A stretch of DNA of 32,961 nucleotides from Acidocella aquatica. GTDB lineage: Bacteria > Pseudomonadota > Alphaproteobacteria > Acetobacterales > Acetobacteraceae. The stretch lies in the NCBI RefSeq assembly GCF_030160635.1, contig NZ_BSOS01000077.1, forward strand, positions 1 to 32,961, read 5' to 3'. Under the pieces are notes generated by a model. The model made no database searches, was not told where the DNA came from, and saw only the letters and a list, made by a program, of their open reading frames with translations. The position numbers were made by a program, and so were the translations under genes. Shown piece after piece: positions 24,868 to 32,534 of this stretch (positions are counted from its first letter, which is position 1; every line of letters begins with the position of its first letter).

Positions 24868-25671
24868 TCATTGGACACCAAAAAGATCGTTGACGATTTT
24901 TTCCAGCGCGACAACACGCTCGCGCCGCACAACGGTCTGTTGTTCGGAAGCTTCCTGCGTACCGTCGATTGAATAGATATAACTGCATCCGAAAGGTAGC
25001 CGTACCAGGGCATTGTGCGCGACTTCCCCGGGATCGAAGATATCCGGTATCTGCATGTCTCCCAGCGTCGCACGCAGCGTCGGCGTTTCCATGATCGGCG
25101 CCGCGATACCGATCACATCAACGCCGCATGGGCGCAATTCCGACCAGAGTGATTCAGCGAGATTCAATACATATGCCTTCACGGCGGAATATGCAGCTAC
25201 CCTCGGCTGCCCGCCCAGCCCCGCGCCGGAACTCATCAGCACAATGCCACCCCGGCCCCGAGCACGCATCAATCCGCCAAAATGGTGACAGGCGGCGGTA
25301 GCTGTCAGCACATTGCGTGCGATCAACCCCTGGATCGTCTCCCATGGCGTATCATGAAAATAATGCCCGCCCTTCTCTGCACCGGCGTTGGAAATATACA
25401 ATCCGACTTCCAGGTCCTTCGCTGCTTCCGCCATGCGCTGCGCGGCATCAGCCGCGTTCAAATCAAGCGATAAGGTGCGGACTTCCACGCCATATTTCCG
25501 CCGAAGCTCGGCCGCCAACGCTTCCAGGGGGGCTGGACGCCTGGCGACCAGCAACAGGTTTATTCCGGATGCCGCCGCCTCAGCCGCAAAGCACGCTCCC
25601 GTGCCGTCGGACCCGCCGGCGATCACGGCCCAGGCGCCATAGCGGCTGCGGTCGAGCACTGCATCTGTCAT
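24868..25671 (-). CDS. short-chain dehydrogenase/reductase (first gene of the operon)
   Basis: This is a 267-residue SDR with a slightly atypical cofactor loop (GGSDGTG at 19-25, Thr for the usual Ile or Leu), NAG at 95-97, Ser147/148 and Y161-x3-K165 (YSAVK). The N-terminus IAGGSDGTGACFA resembles the SDR group of fatty acyl or steroid-type reductases. AGGGGA lies 8 nt before the ATG. The promoter should lie in the 25672-26055 gap. It opens the five-gene minus-strand operon and is the only SDR here with that loop. Confidence 0.88.
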   Translation of the reverse strand: MTDAVLDRSRYGAWAVIAGGSDGTGACFAAEAAASGINLLLVARRPAPLEALAAELRRKYGVEVRTLSLDLNAADAAQRMAEAAKDLEVGLYISNAGAEKGGHYFHDTPWETIQGLIARNVLTATAACHHFGGLMRARGRGGIVLMSSGAGLGGQPRVAAYSAVKAYVLNLAESLWSELRPCGVDVIGIAAPIMETPTLRATLGDMQIPDIFDPGEVAHNALVRLPFGCSYIYSIDGTQEASEQQTVVRRERVVALEKIVNDLFGVQ

Positions 25672-26055
25672 CGGTCGGTTCCCCTGAATGTTTTGCTGTT
25701 TCTACTCTCATGAATGCCGGATTGGAGCGAAATTCGCCTATCGAACGGTTGGTACTGTTTATGGCGGCCGCCTCGCGCTACGCATTATTCCGGATTCAGG
25801 GTGGTTTTTGGGTGGCATGCTGGATATATGAGGCTTACCTCGGGAGATATTCATAAACGTGTTAAAAACGAGCAAGGAGTCTCGTAAATGCGACGTCGAG
25901 GTCGCGGACTGGACGTAGCTTTCATAATCGGTGCTTATGTACAAAAAATTCAGGACTTGAAATCGTTCTCCTCGCATGTGTTGCCGATGGCTCAAGTCCG
26001 GGATGATACCGTTTTCATGGCGGCAGTATCATGGTTTTTGAATGACGTACGGCGG
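25672..26055. other. 384-bp gap, likely promoter region of the minus-strand operon
   Basis: This lies between two minus-strand genes. A plus-strand frame from 25888, with AAGGAG upstream, runs into the antisense of the DUF1214 gene. It has no recognisable family and is not called. I see no clear hairpin or operator. The AT content looks higher than in the genes, as expected for a promoter. Confidence 0.4.
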
Positions 26056-27261
26056 TTACCAGATTGTCCGCATCTGCGCATGAATCCGCCTGGCTCTGAG
26101 GGCAGTCTCGCGTTCTTCTTTGGAAATCATCGGCGTCTGTTCAGGGAGCTCCGTTCGTATCCGCGCAAGGGAGACTCTACGGATTGTCGGCGTCGGCCGC
26201 TCATCAGTGCCAAACCATCGCCCCTGAATTGCGCCGCGGGGATTGCCGGAGGTATCGAGCCAGTTGTGAATCCCCGGATCGCGCGATGAAATCACGGCGC
26301 GGAAATAACCGTCGTCATCAAGCCGTGCTTGTGCATCATTAAGGCTGCTTTGGTTATTATACCAATCAATGGTCTCATAAATCTCATTTGTTAAAATCAA
26401 TGACCAGTAGGCAACGTCTTGGGGAATTTTTACTTCGACGAGCAGCGCTTCATCGTCGCGAAGTTCATAGGCACCCTCGTAATAGGCTTGTCGGTTCAAC
26501 CCGGTCATATTCCCGAAATCCACGACTTTAAGGCTATTGATATGCCCCTGTTGCCGAAGCTCATCGACATGATCGGGAAAAAAACAAGCTGCATTTCCTG
26601 CGATCATTGGAATTTCCGCCAGGCGCTCAGCTAGATCAGCCGCCGGTAGCCGGCCCTTATTAGGCGGCACATCCAACCGGTCGATTCCAAATCGCGGTTC
26701 GCGCTCTTCACCCCACCGGCAACTGACAATTCGCACCATGAATTTTTCAGTGCTGGGGTGCAACTCCCACCAGTCGCCGGTATGGCCAGCGGGGCACTTC
26801 TGGCTGAGGACGACATCAAAATTTTCATTTTCGTCACGCGTCAACGCATCAAAATCATATTGTAACAGAGCAGGAGAAGGCTTTCCGGTGCGCAACGTAT
26901 CTGGCCCTAGCTGGGCGAGCATGAACATCCGCACCGTGCCGCGATCGCCCTTGATACGGTAGGTCCCGGAGCCATCGATCATCGCCGTTTTGTAGATGGT
27001 ATCGGCATTCGGCTGGAAAATATTCTGCGCGATATGCAGTTCCGGTACGAAGATAGGATACCGGCGATCGCCGATGACAGCGTCGTTTGTGGCGCGGACC
27101 AAGCCAGCGAGCAGCAGGCGCCAAGCCTCTTGCACCACATGCGGATCGTCTCGGAGATTTTTAGGAAGACGATTCAGAAGCCGCGAGCCCAGAGGTTTCA
27201 GCTGATCGACAAACTGGTCCCAGGACCCAGCATCAGCCGCCGGCGCCAGTGTATGATTCAT
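26056..27261 (-). CDS. DUF1214-domain protein (copy 2)
   Basis: The 401-residue protein has the same C-terminal block as the gene at 22360 (SRDPGIHNWLDT, near 332, then GRWFG). The N-terminus begins MNHTLAPAADAGSWDQ. No signal peptide or membrane segment is seen. The start at 27261 has GGGAG 7 nt upstream, while an in-frame ATG at 27285 would add 8 residues. It is transcribed away from the kinase-like gene, across a 261-bp divergent promoter region. The codon use appears more A/T-rich than in neighbouring genes. The function is unknown. Confidence 0.8.
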   Translation of the reverse strand: MNHTLAPAADAGSWDQFVDQLKPLGSRLLNRLPKNLRDDPHVVQEAWRLLLAGLVRATNDAVIGDRRYPIFVPELHIAQNIFQPNADTIYKTAMIDGSGTYRIKGDRGTVRMFMLAQLGPDTLRTGKPSPALLQYDFDALTRDENENFDVVLSQKCPAGHTGDWWELHPSTEKFMVRIVSCRWGEEREPRFGIDRLDVPPNKGRLPAADLAERLAEIPMIAGNAACFFPDHVDELRQQGHINSLKVVDFGNMTGLNRQAYYEGAYELRDDEALLVEVKIPQDVAYWSLILTNEIYETIDWYNNQSSLNDAQARLDDDGYFRAVISSRDPGIHNWLDTSGNPRGAIQGRWFGTDERPTPTIRRVSLARIRTELPEQTPMISKEERETALRARRIHAQMRTIW

Positions 27262-27522
27262 AACGCCGCTCCCATCAAATTCCATGACGCAAAGGATGTA
27301 TCATCCCATGGCGGGCAAACAAGGGCGTTGAGCGTGTCTTTAACGTCAAGACCATTGCTCTACCGCCATGACGGCACCCGTCTCACTTTCGATAGGTTAG
27401 TCTGCTTAAGCCAAGGCGCATAAGGAGTGGTGTTGAATTTTGCGGACGGTCCAAGATATTGCCCCACCAGTCTAAGCATCTTGATTTATAACAGGTTTGA
27501 AAGGCTTCAGGTTTTGACGCAC

Positions 27523-28608
27523 ATGCACCCTGTTTCTGCCGAAGGGATTAATCCGGTCTATCTGAATGGTCTTATCGCCGAAATATCGCCACAGGTCCGG
27601 GTAGGGGATGTGGAAGTGGTTGAAGCCAAAACCTACGGTGAGGAAATGGTTTCTACGGCTGGGAGGGTATTTTTAAATGTGCGCTATGAAGCCGGTGCGG
27701 CGGCGGATTGGCCAACCCGGCTGGTCTTGAAAGTGGCGCGTGTCGACGACGCGGTTATGTCGCCATTTTATGCGAATGAGGTTGCTTTTTATCGCAAGAT
27801 ACGCCCCGGCCTGAGGCTTGAGGCCCCACGTTGTTTTGGCGGTGATTTTGACCCCTCCTCCAACCGGTTTGGGCTATTGCTGGAGGATCTTTCCACCAGG
27901 GGGGCGCGCTTTCCCAATGTCACGAAAAAAGTGGAATTGGCCGAGGTGCGGGCTCTGTTGGACACCGTTGCCAGCTTGCACGCGGGCTTTTGGGAGTCAC
28001 CACGGTTCTCCAGCGATCTGGCTTGGGTGGAGACGCATCTTGCGGGTGGTGTTGCCACCATGATGAACGAGATGGCGCCAGCCTATATTCAGCACGAGAT
28101 CGACACCGAAAATTTCAAGCGTGAATTGGTTCAGCGTCTGCGCACGACTGGCCCGCAACTGCTTGCCGGCGTGCAGGCCGTGCAACGGCATCAGGCAACG
28201 TTGCCACAAACGCTGCTGCATGGCGATACGCATATTGGCAACACCTATCTGCTGCCCGGTGTTCGCGGCGGGCTGCTGGATTGGCAGTTGATGGTGCGCG
28301 GTCACGCCATGCACGATGTGAATTACCTCATCACGACATCGCTCTCCATTGCTGACAGGCGCAACAACGAACGTGAGTTGCTATCGTATTATCTCGATCG
28401 CTTGGCGGCGAATGGTGTGCAAACGCCACTGTCTTTCGAGCAGGCTTGGGTGGAATACCGCCGGACGCTGGTGTGGGGCGTTTACGTAGGCTGGCTGACA
28501 ACGCCGGTCGTGAACTACGGCTGGGAGATTAACGTGCTTAATCATCTCCGGCTGACGACGGCTTATGAGGACCTTGAGACCGCGAAGCTGGTTGCGCAAG
28601 TGCTCTGA
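27523..28608 (+). CDS. phosphotransferase/kinase-like protein (APH or ecdysteroid-kinase-like fold)
   Basis: The 361-residue protein has the aminoglycoside/choline-kinase fold. LVLKVA carries the likely ATP-contact Lys, NEVAFYRK the helix Glu, LHGDTHIGN the catalytic loop (His233, Asp235) and GLLDWQ the metal-binding Asp. The DWQ end is like EcKinase/CHK-type proteins. The likely substrate is a hydroxyl group of a small molecule, which would then be phosphorylated. The start is uncertain: the frame extends to GTG 27427, and AAGGAG (27422-27427) best fits a TTG at 27433, but the 27523 ATG better matches the family N-terminus. It lies in the middle of the oxidative cluster, so a catabolic or conjugating role is more plausible than drug resistance. 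Confidence 0.82.
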   Translation: MHPVSAEGINPVYLNGLIAEISPQVRVGDVEVVEAKTYGEEMVSTAGRVFLNVRYEAGAAADWPTRLVLKVARVDDAVMSPFYANEVAFYRKIRPGLRLEAPRCFGGDFDPSSNRFGLLLEDLSTRGARFPNVTKKVELAEVRALLDTVASLHAGFWESPRFSSDLAWVETHLAGGVATMMNEMAPAYIQHEIDTENFKRELVQRLRTTGPQLLAGVQAVQRHQATLPQTLLHGDTHIGNTYLLPGVRGGLLDWQLMVRGHAMHDVNYLITTSLSIADRRNNERELLSYYLDRLAANGVQTPLSFEQAWVEYRRTLVWGVYVGWLTTPVVNYGWEINVLNHLRLTTAYEDLETAKLVAQVL

Positions 28609-28742
28609 GGCAAGAGCGTATTTGGGTTAATCGGCATAAAATTTCCGCGCGGGCGAATGCGCCAGCGATGCCGACTGAAATCGGTGAACCAGAAGCCAGC
28701 ATGATCGTCGAATACCGGCCCTCTTACTTTTGGGTGCGCCGA

Positions 28743-29252
28743 TTATCCGCGTGGTGGAAACGAGGGCCGGGCGGCAGCAATCTGTTCCAGGACTCGCGCT
28801 GACATCCACACGTGTTCGACATAATGGCCGACACAGGAACGCTCGTCGGTGTAGATATAACGCAGATCCTCGCCGAGCGAGCCCTGATACACAATCGGGT
28901 GGTGCGCGGTGTTGATGGACGCGACATGCGCCTCCCAGTTTTCGATCGGCCCGTCGATACGGATCGCGATATGGTGGAATCGAATCTCCAGCTCCAGTCC
29001 TTGCAGCAAGCCGTCGCTGAACAACGGCGCGGTATCGCCGACCGGCTCGATCAGCTCGATCTCAACGCCGTTGACATGGGAAAGCGCGATGCGCAATTCC
29101 GGGTCGCCCGGCTTGGCGGCACCAGTGGCGACATTATTGAAGAGGAAAAACCCCGGACTGGCGTAATTCTTCTCAAACAAAGCAATGGCACGGGTGATGT
29201 CATTGGTGACGTAGGCCACCTGATGGTGGTGTGCATTTTTCCGTGCGAACAT
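28743..29252 (-). CDS. VOC (glyoxalase/epimerase-like) protein
   Basis: This is a 169-residue VOC-fold protein. Metal-site candidates are HHHQVAYVTND near 7-17, VEIELIEPVG near 68-77 and FHHIAI near 92-97. It is similar in plan to the VOC protein at 21784, but clearly diverged. It may catalyse an isomerisation or epimerisation, or it may be a non-enzymatic binder. It is the downstream partner of the SDR at 29292 (39-bp gap). The stop is 134 bp from that of the convergent kinase-like gene. Confidence 0.83.
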   Translation of the reverse strand: MFARKNAHHHQVAYVTNDITRAIALFEKNYASPGFFLFNNVATGAAKPGDPELRIALSHVNGVEIELIEPVGDTAPLFSDGLLQGLELEIRFHHIAIRIDGPIENWEAHVASINTAHHPIVYQGSLGEDLRYIYTDERSCVGHYVEHVWMSARVLEQIAAARPSFPPRG

Positions 29253-29291
29253 GCTTTCATCTCGATTCTATAATCTACGTTTTAACCAGTG

Positions 29292-30077
29292 TTAGTTTGC
29301 GTTGAGCTTGCCGCCGTCGATCACCAGCGTGTCGCCGGTATGGTAGCGCGCGGCATCGCTTGCCAGATAAACCACAGCACCTTCCAGGTCTTCCGGCGTG
29401 CCAACGCGGCCCAACGGCACTTTCGGAATCACCGCTGCGGCAATTGCGGTACCTATTTCAGGGCTGGCGTAAGTCATTTCAGTCGCGATGAAACCGGGAG
29501 CGATGACATTGCAGCGAATGCCATAGGGGCCAAGCTCGGCGGCCAGCGTTTTGGAAAGTGCCGCGAGTGCGCCTTTAGCCATGGCATAATGGCCCAGCGC
29601 CGGCACGCCCTGGAAGATCGAGCCGCTGCCACAGATAATCAACGACCCGCCAGGATGCCCCGCCTGTGCCTGCGCCACCATATGCCGGGAAACTTCCCGC
29701 AGCGTGTACACCGAACCGTGCAAACTCACATTCAGCAAGCCGTGATAAAGTTCGCTGCTCAACTCCGGAAACGGGGCTTGTGTCGCGATGCCGGCATTGG
29801 CCACGGCAATGTCGATATGGCCAAATTCTTCGATCAGCGCATCGACACTTTCCCGCACAGCGCCTTCGGAGCGCACATCAACCTCGCGAGAACGTACTCT
29901 TGTACCAAATGCACTGAGTTCCTCTACGGCGGCATGATTACGTTCCACTCGCCGCCCCCAGATGACGACATCCGCCCCCGCCCGTGCCAAGCCCCGCGCG
30001 AAGGCAAGACCGATACCGGCGTTGGCGCCGGTTACCAGCGCCACTTTACCGGATAAATCGAATGGATTCGAAGCCAA
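29292..30077 (-). CDS. short-chain dehydrogenase/reductase
   Basis: This is a 261-residue classical SDR with TGANAGIG at 16-23, NAG at 94-96, Ser151/153 and Y164-x3-K168 (YAMAK), ending IDGG. The start is a TTG at 30077, supported by AGAGGA 7 nt upstream and no other start in range. Its VOC partner follows 39 bp later, so the two probably form one transcript, the same SDR-VOC pairing seen at 21008-22344. An alcohol or keto intermediate is the likely substrate. Confidence 0.9.
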   Translation of the reverse strand: MASNPFDLSGKVALVTGANAGIGLAFARGLARAGADVVIWGRRVERNHAAVEELSAFGTRVRSREVDVRSEGAVRESVDALIEEFGHIDIAVANAGIATQAPFPELSSELYHGLLNVSLHGSVYTLREVSRHMVAQAQAGHPGGSLIICGSGSIFQGVPALGHYAMAKGALAALSKTLAAELGPYGIRCNVIAPGFIATEMTYASPEIGTAIAAAVIPKVPLGRVGTPEDLEGAVVYLASDAARYHTGDTLVIDGGKLNAN

Positions 30078-30188
30078 TATTTGATCCTCTCCCGACTTTT
30101 TTTAACCTGCGCCATCAAAATCCGTGCGGCAATCGATAAAACTTGCGCTCCAGCGCCACCAGCGTTCCCGGGCCGCCAAGAAAAGGGC

Positions 30189-31088
30189 TCAGCCTATCAG
30201 GGCTGCTCGGTAGGCGCGTGGCGTGAGGCTGGTGGCCCGGCGGAAAGCCGCAGAGAATGCGGCGGCAGTTTCAAAGCCGCATAGCCAGGCAATTTCCTTG
30301 ATCGCCGGCTTGCGGGCGCTGAGTAACGCCTTTGCTCGCTCGATCTTACGGTTGCCCGCGAACTCAGACAATGTCATGCCGGTCGTAGCGCGGAAAACCC
30401 TAAAAAAATGACGTGAGCTGAAGCCGCATTCCGCCGCCAGTTCGGAAATGCTGGCCGGCTTGCCGGGCCTTTCCAGTATTTCCTCGATCTTGCGCAGCTC
30501 AGCCGGCCGCAGGCGGCATTGTGCCTCATTCAGCCTCGCCTTGGAGCCGCGAAAATAGCGCGCCAGTTCCACGGATATTTGTAGGCAAAGCGCCTCGGCC
30601 ATCAACTCGGAGCCAAAGCCTGGGGTTTCAAGTTCATTCGCCAGGCGGAGCATGGCATTGTGGACAAACGAGCTGCGGACGTCCAGGCTTGCATCCAGCC
30701 AGTCGGGCGTCCAGTCATCCGGCCCGCCAGGGGCCAGATCACCGAATGCGCAGCACACCGAACTCTGTCTTCCGGCTCCCCATTCGCTTTGCAGACCATG
30801 ATTTGCCGGAATGAAGATGACATCCCCCAGCGGCTGCCCGCTTCGGCCGGGCGGGCCGGCATAGCTGCCGCGGGGTGTGCCTGGCCGGTGCGACAGCGCC
30901 AGATCAAGAAAGCTGCGGGAGGACTCGAACCTCGCTCGCTGTGGCTGGCCAAAATTATAGTCATGCAGTTCAATCGTCGCCTGGGGTAATTCCATATGTC
31001 CCCGGACGTTGACCTCGAAAGCGTCCGGCAGTTCCCCCCCGGCAAGTAAAAATGTTCCCGGCATTTCCAGTTTTCCTTTTTGGCTCAC
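30189..31088 (-). CDS. AraC-family transcriptional regulator
   Basis: The 299-residue protein has a C-terminal double helix-turn-helix of the AraC type. The first HTH lies near 212-231 (ISELAAECGFSSRHFFRVF), with the second HTH and the signature GFETAAAFSAAFRRATSLTP near 268-287. The N-terminal part should sense an effector but resembles no named domain to me. The start is a GTG at 31088, with an ATG at 31064 as an alternative. It is transcribed divergently from the sulfotransferase-SnoaL pair, and a repeat in the intergenic space may be its operator. It is the main candidate for local control of the right-hand module. Confidence 0.9.
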   Translation of the reverse strand: MSQKGKLEMPGTFLLAGGELPDAFEVNVRGHMELPQATIELHDYNFGQPQRARFESSRSFLDLALSHRPGTPRGSYAGPPGRSGQPLGDVIFIPANHGLQSEWGAGRQSSVCCAFGDLAPGGPDDWTPDWLDASLDVRSSFVHNAMLRLANELETPGFGSELMAEALCLQISVELARYFRGSKARLNEAQCRLRPAELRKIEEILERPGKPASISELAAECGFSSRHFFRVFRATTGMTLSEFAGNRKIERAKALLSARKPAIKEIAWLCGFETAAAFSAAFRRATSLTPRAYRAALIG

Positions 31089-31115
31089 GCGGTTCTAAGG
31101 TTTCCACGTGGCGAG

Positions 31116-31164
31116 CGCATGTCGTTATACTGTCTCGCGGACGATCATGATTACTCGCATGTCG
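31116..31164. promoter_or_regulatory. candidate AraC operator: 9-bp direct repeats 40 bp apart
   Basis: The 9-mer cgcatgtcg occurs at 31116-31124 and again at 31156-31164, a 40-bp (about four helical turns) spacing on one face of the helix. It lies between the AraC gene (-) and the sulfotransferase gene (+). AraC-family regulators often bind such direct repeats. The match outside the 9-mer is limited, so chance is possible. Confidence 0.45.
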
Positions 31165-31262
31165 CACGCTACTATCTTTTGGCGGGTAGAAGATAGAGTT
31201 CCCCGTTGCCGCGGGTGCGCCCAAAGTGCTTGTTGGAGGCTGCGTCATAAATAAGGACCGCC

Positions 31263-32534
31263 ATGCGAAGCGCCGCCACGAACCCGCCGATCATCAAACT
31301 TACCGACCTTAAAAGCCCGGTCCTCACCGCGCTCCAGCAGGGCGCACTGGCCATGGCGGCGGCGCATCCGGTCACGTTCAGCGTGGAAGCGGTGTTGGCG
31401 GCGGCCCGCGCCGAGACCGGGTTGACTGATTTTGGCGCGGTGGACTTCCTGCCGCGCCTGGCTGTCTGGTTGCAATCCATCGATGAAGACGACAACGCCT
31501 CAGCAATCACCAGGGCGAATTTGTTCCAGATGACCGTGCGCTACGCCGCCACCAGGCTGCGCATGGAGGACATTATCCGCCGGCACCCGGAAATTCTTGC
31601 CATCCACATCGACCGCCCGATCATCGTCGCCGGGCTGCCGCGCTCGGGCACGACGCATCTTCTGGGCCTGCTCAGCGCGGACAAACGCCTGCGCTCCCTG
31701 CCATGGTGGGAGGCTATTGCCCCCGTTCCAGCCCCCGGCGACGAACCCACGCAGGCTGACCCCAACCCCCGCCACACCCGCGCGGCGCAAGGCTGGCAGG
31801 CCTATGAATCCCTGCTGCCCTATATGGCGATCATGCACGAGTTCTCCGCCGATCATATCAGTGAGGACATCGAACTCCAGGCGCTGGATTTCTCCTCCTA
31901 TTTAATAGAATGGCTGGCCCATGTGCCGCGCTGGCGGGATTTCTATCTCTCGCAGGACCAGCGCGGCCCTTACGCCTACATGAAAAAAGCCATGCAGGTT
32001 CTCACCTTCCTGCGCGGCCCGAACCGCTGGGTCATCAAATGCCCGCAGCATATGGAACAACTCCCAGCGCTGTACGACACGTTCCCAGACGCCACCTTTG
32101 TCCTCACCCACCGCGACCCGGTCGGCTCCATCCGCTCGGCGATGACCATGGCCCTCTATGCGGCGCGCATCCTGCGTAAAAAAATCTCGCCCGCGGAGCC
32201 CGCATCCTATTGGCCGGATCGCTATGAGCGCCTGCTGCGCGCCTGCGTGCGCGATCGCGACATATTGCCCGTGGCGCAAACCATTGATGTCTATTTCCAT
32301 GAGTGGATCAAAAACCCCGACGCCATTTTACGCGAAATCTACGCCCGCGCTGGCTTGCCGCTTACCGATGCCGCGCTGGCCGAGCTTCATGCGTATCTCG
32401 AAGCACACGGGGAACAGGACAAGGGACGGCTGGAATATGACCTGGAAGGCGACTTCGGCCTTACCGCCGAGGCCATCCGTAAATCTTTCGGCTTCTATTT
32501 TGCGCGGTTTCCCGTGAAAGCCGAAGTCGCATGA
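31263..32534 (+). CDS. sulfotransferase-family protein (copy 2)
   Basis: The 423-residue protein has the PAPS 5' loop GLPRSGTT at 124-131 and a later 3'-phosphate region (IKCPQHMEQLPALYDTF and THRDPVGSIRSAM near 258-292). The long N-terminal segment is unusual for the family's catalytic core, and sequence outside the loops differs from the copy at 23638. AAGGA lies about 6 nt before the ATG. Its stop overlaps the start of the SnoaL-like gene in ATGA, so both are made together. Transfer of sulfate to a hydroxylated substrate is the family activity; the actual role here is unproven. Confidence 0.87.
   Translation: MRSAATNPPIIKLTDLKSPVLTALQQGALAMAAAHPVTFSVEAVLAAARAETGLTDFGAVDFLPRLAVWLQSIDEDDNASAITRANLFQMTVRYAATRLRMEDIIRRHPEILAIHIDRPIIVAGLPRSGTTHLLGLLSADKRLRSLPWWEAIAPVPAPGDEPTQADPNPRHTRAAQGWQAYESLLPYMAIMHEFSADHISEDIELQALDFSSYLIEWLAHVPRWRDFYLSQDQRGPYAYMKKAMQVLTFLRGPNRWVIKCPQHMEQLPALYDTFPDATFVLTHRDPVGSIRSAMTMALYAARILRKKISPAEPASYWPDRYERLLRACVRDRDILPVAQTIDVYFHEWIKNPDAILREIYARAGLPLTDAALAELHAYLEAHGEQDKGRLEYDLEGDFGLTAEAIRKSFGFYFARFPVKAEVA

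Noticed and set aside
25888-26289. Plus-strand frame with AAGGAG before its ATG
   Set aside because: More than half of it overlaps the DUF1214 gene antisense, the product is unrecognised and no related frame is seen elsewhere. The ribosome-like site alone is not enough.
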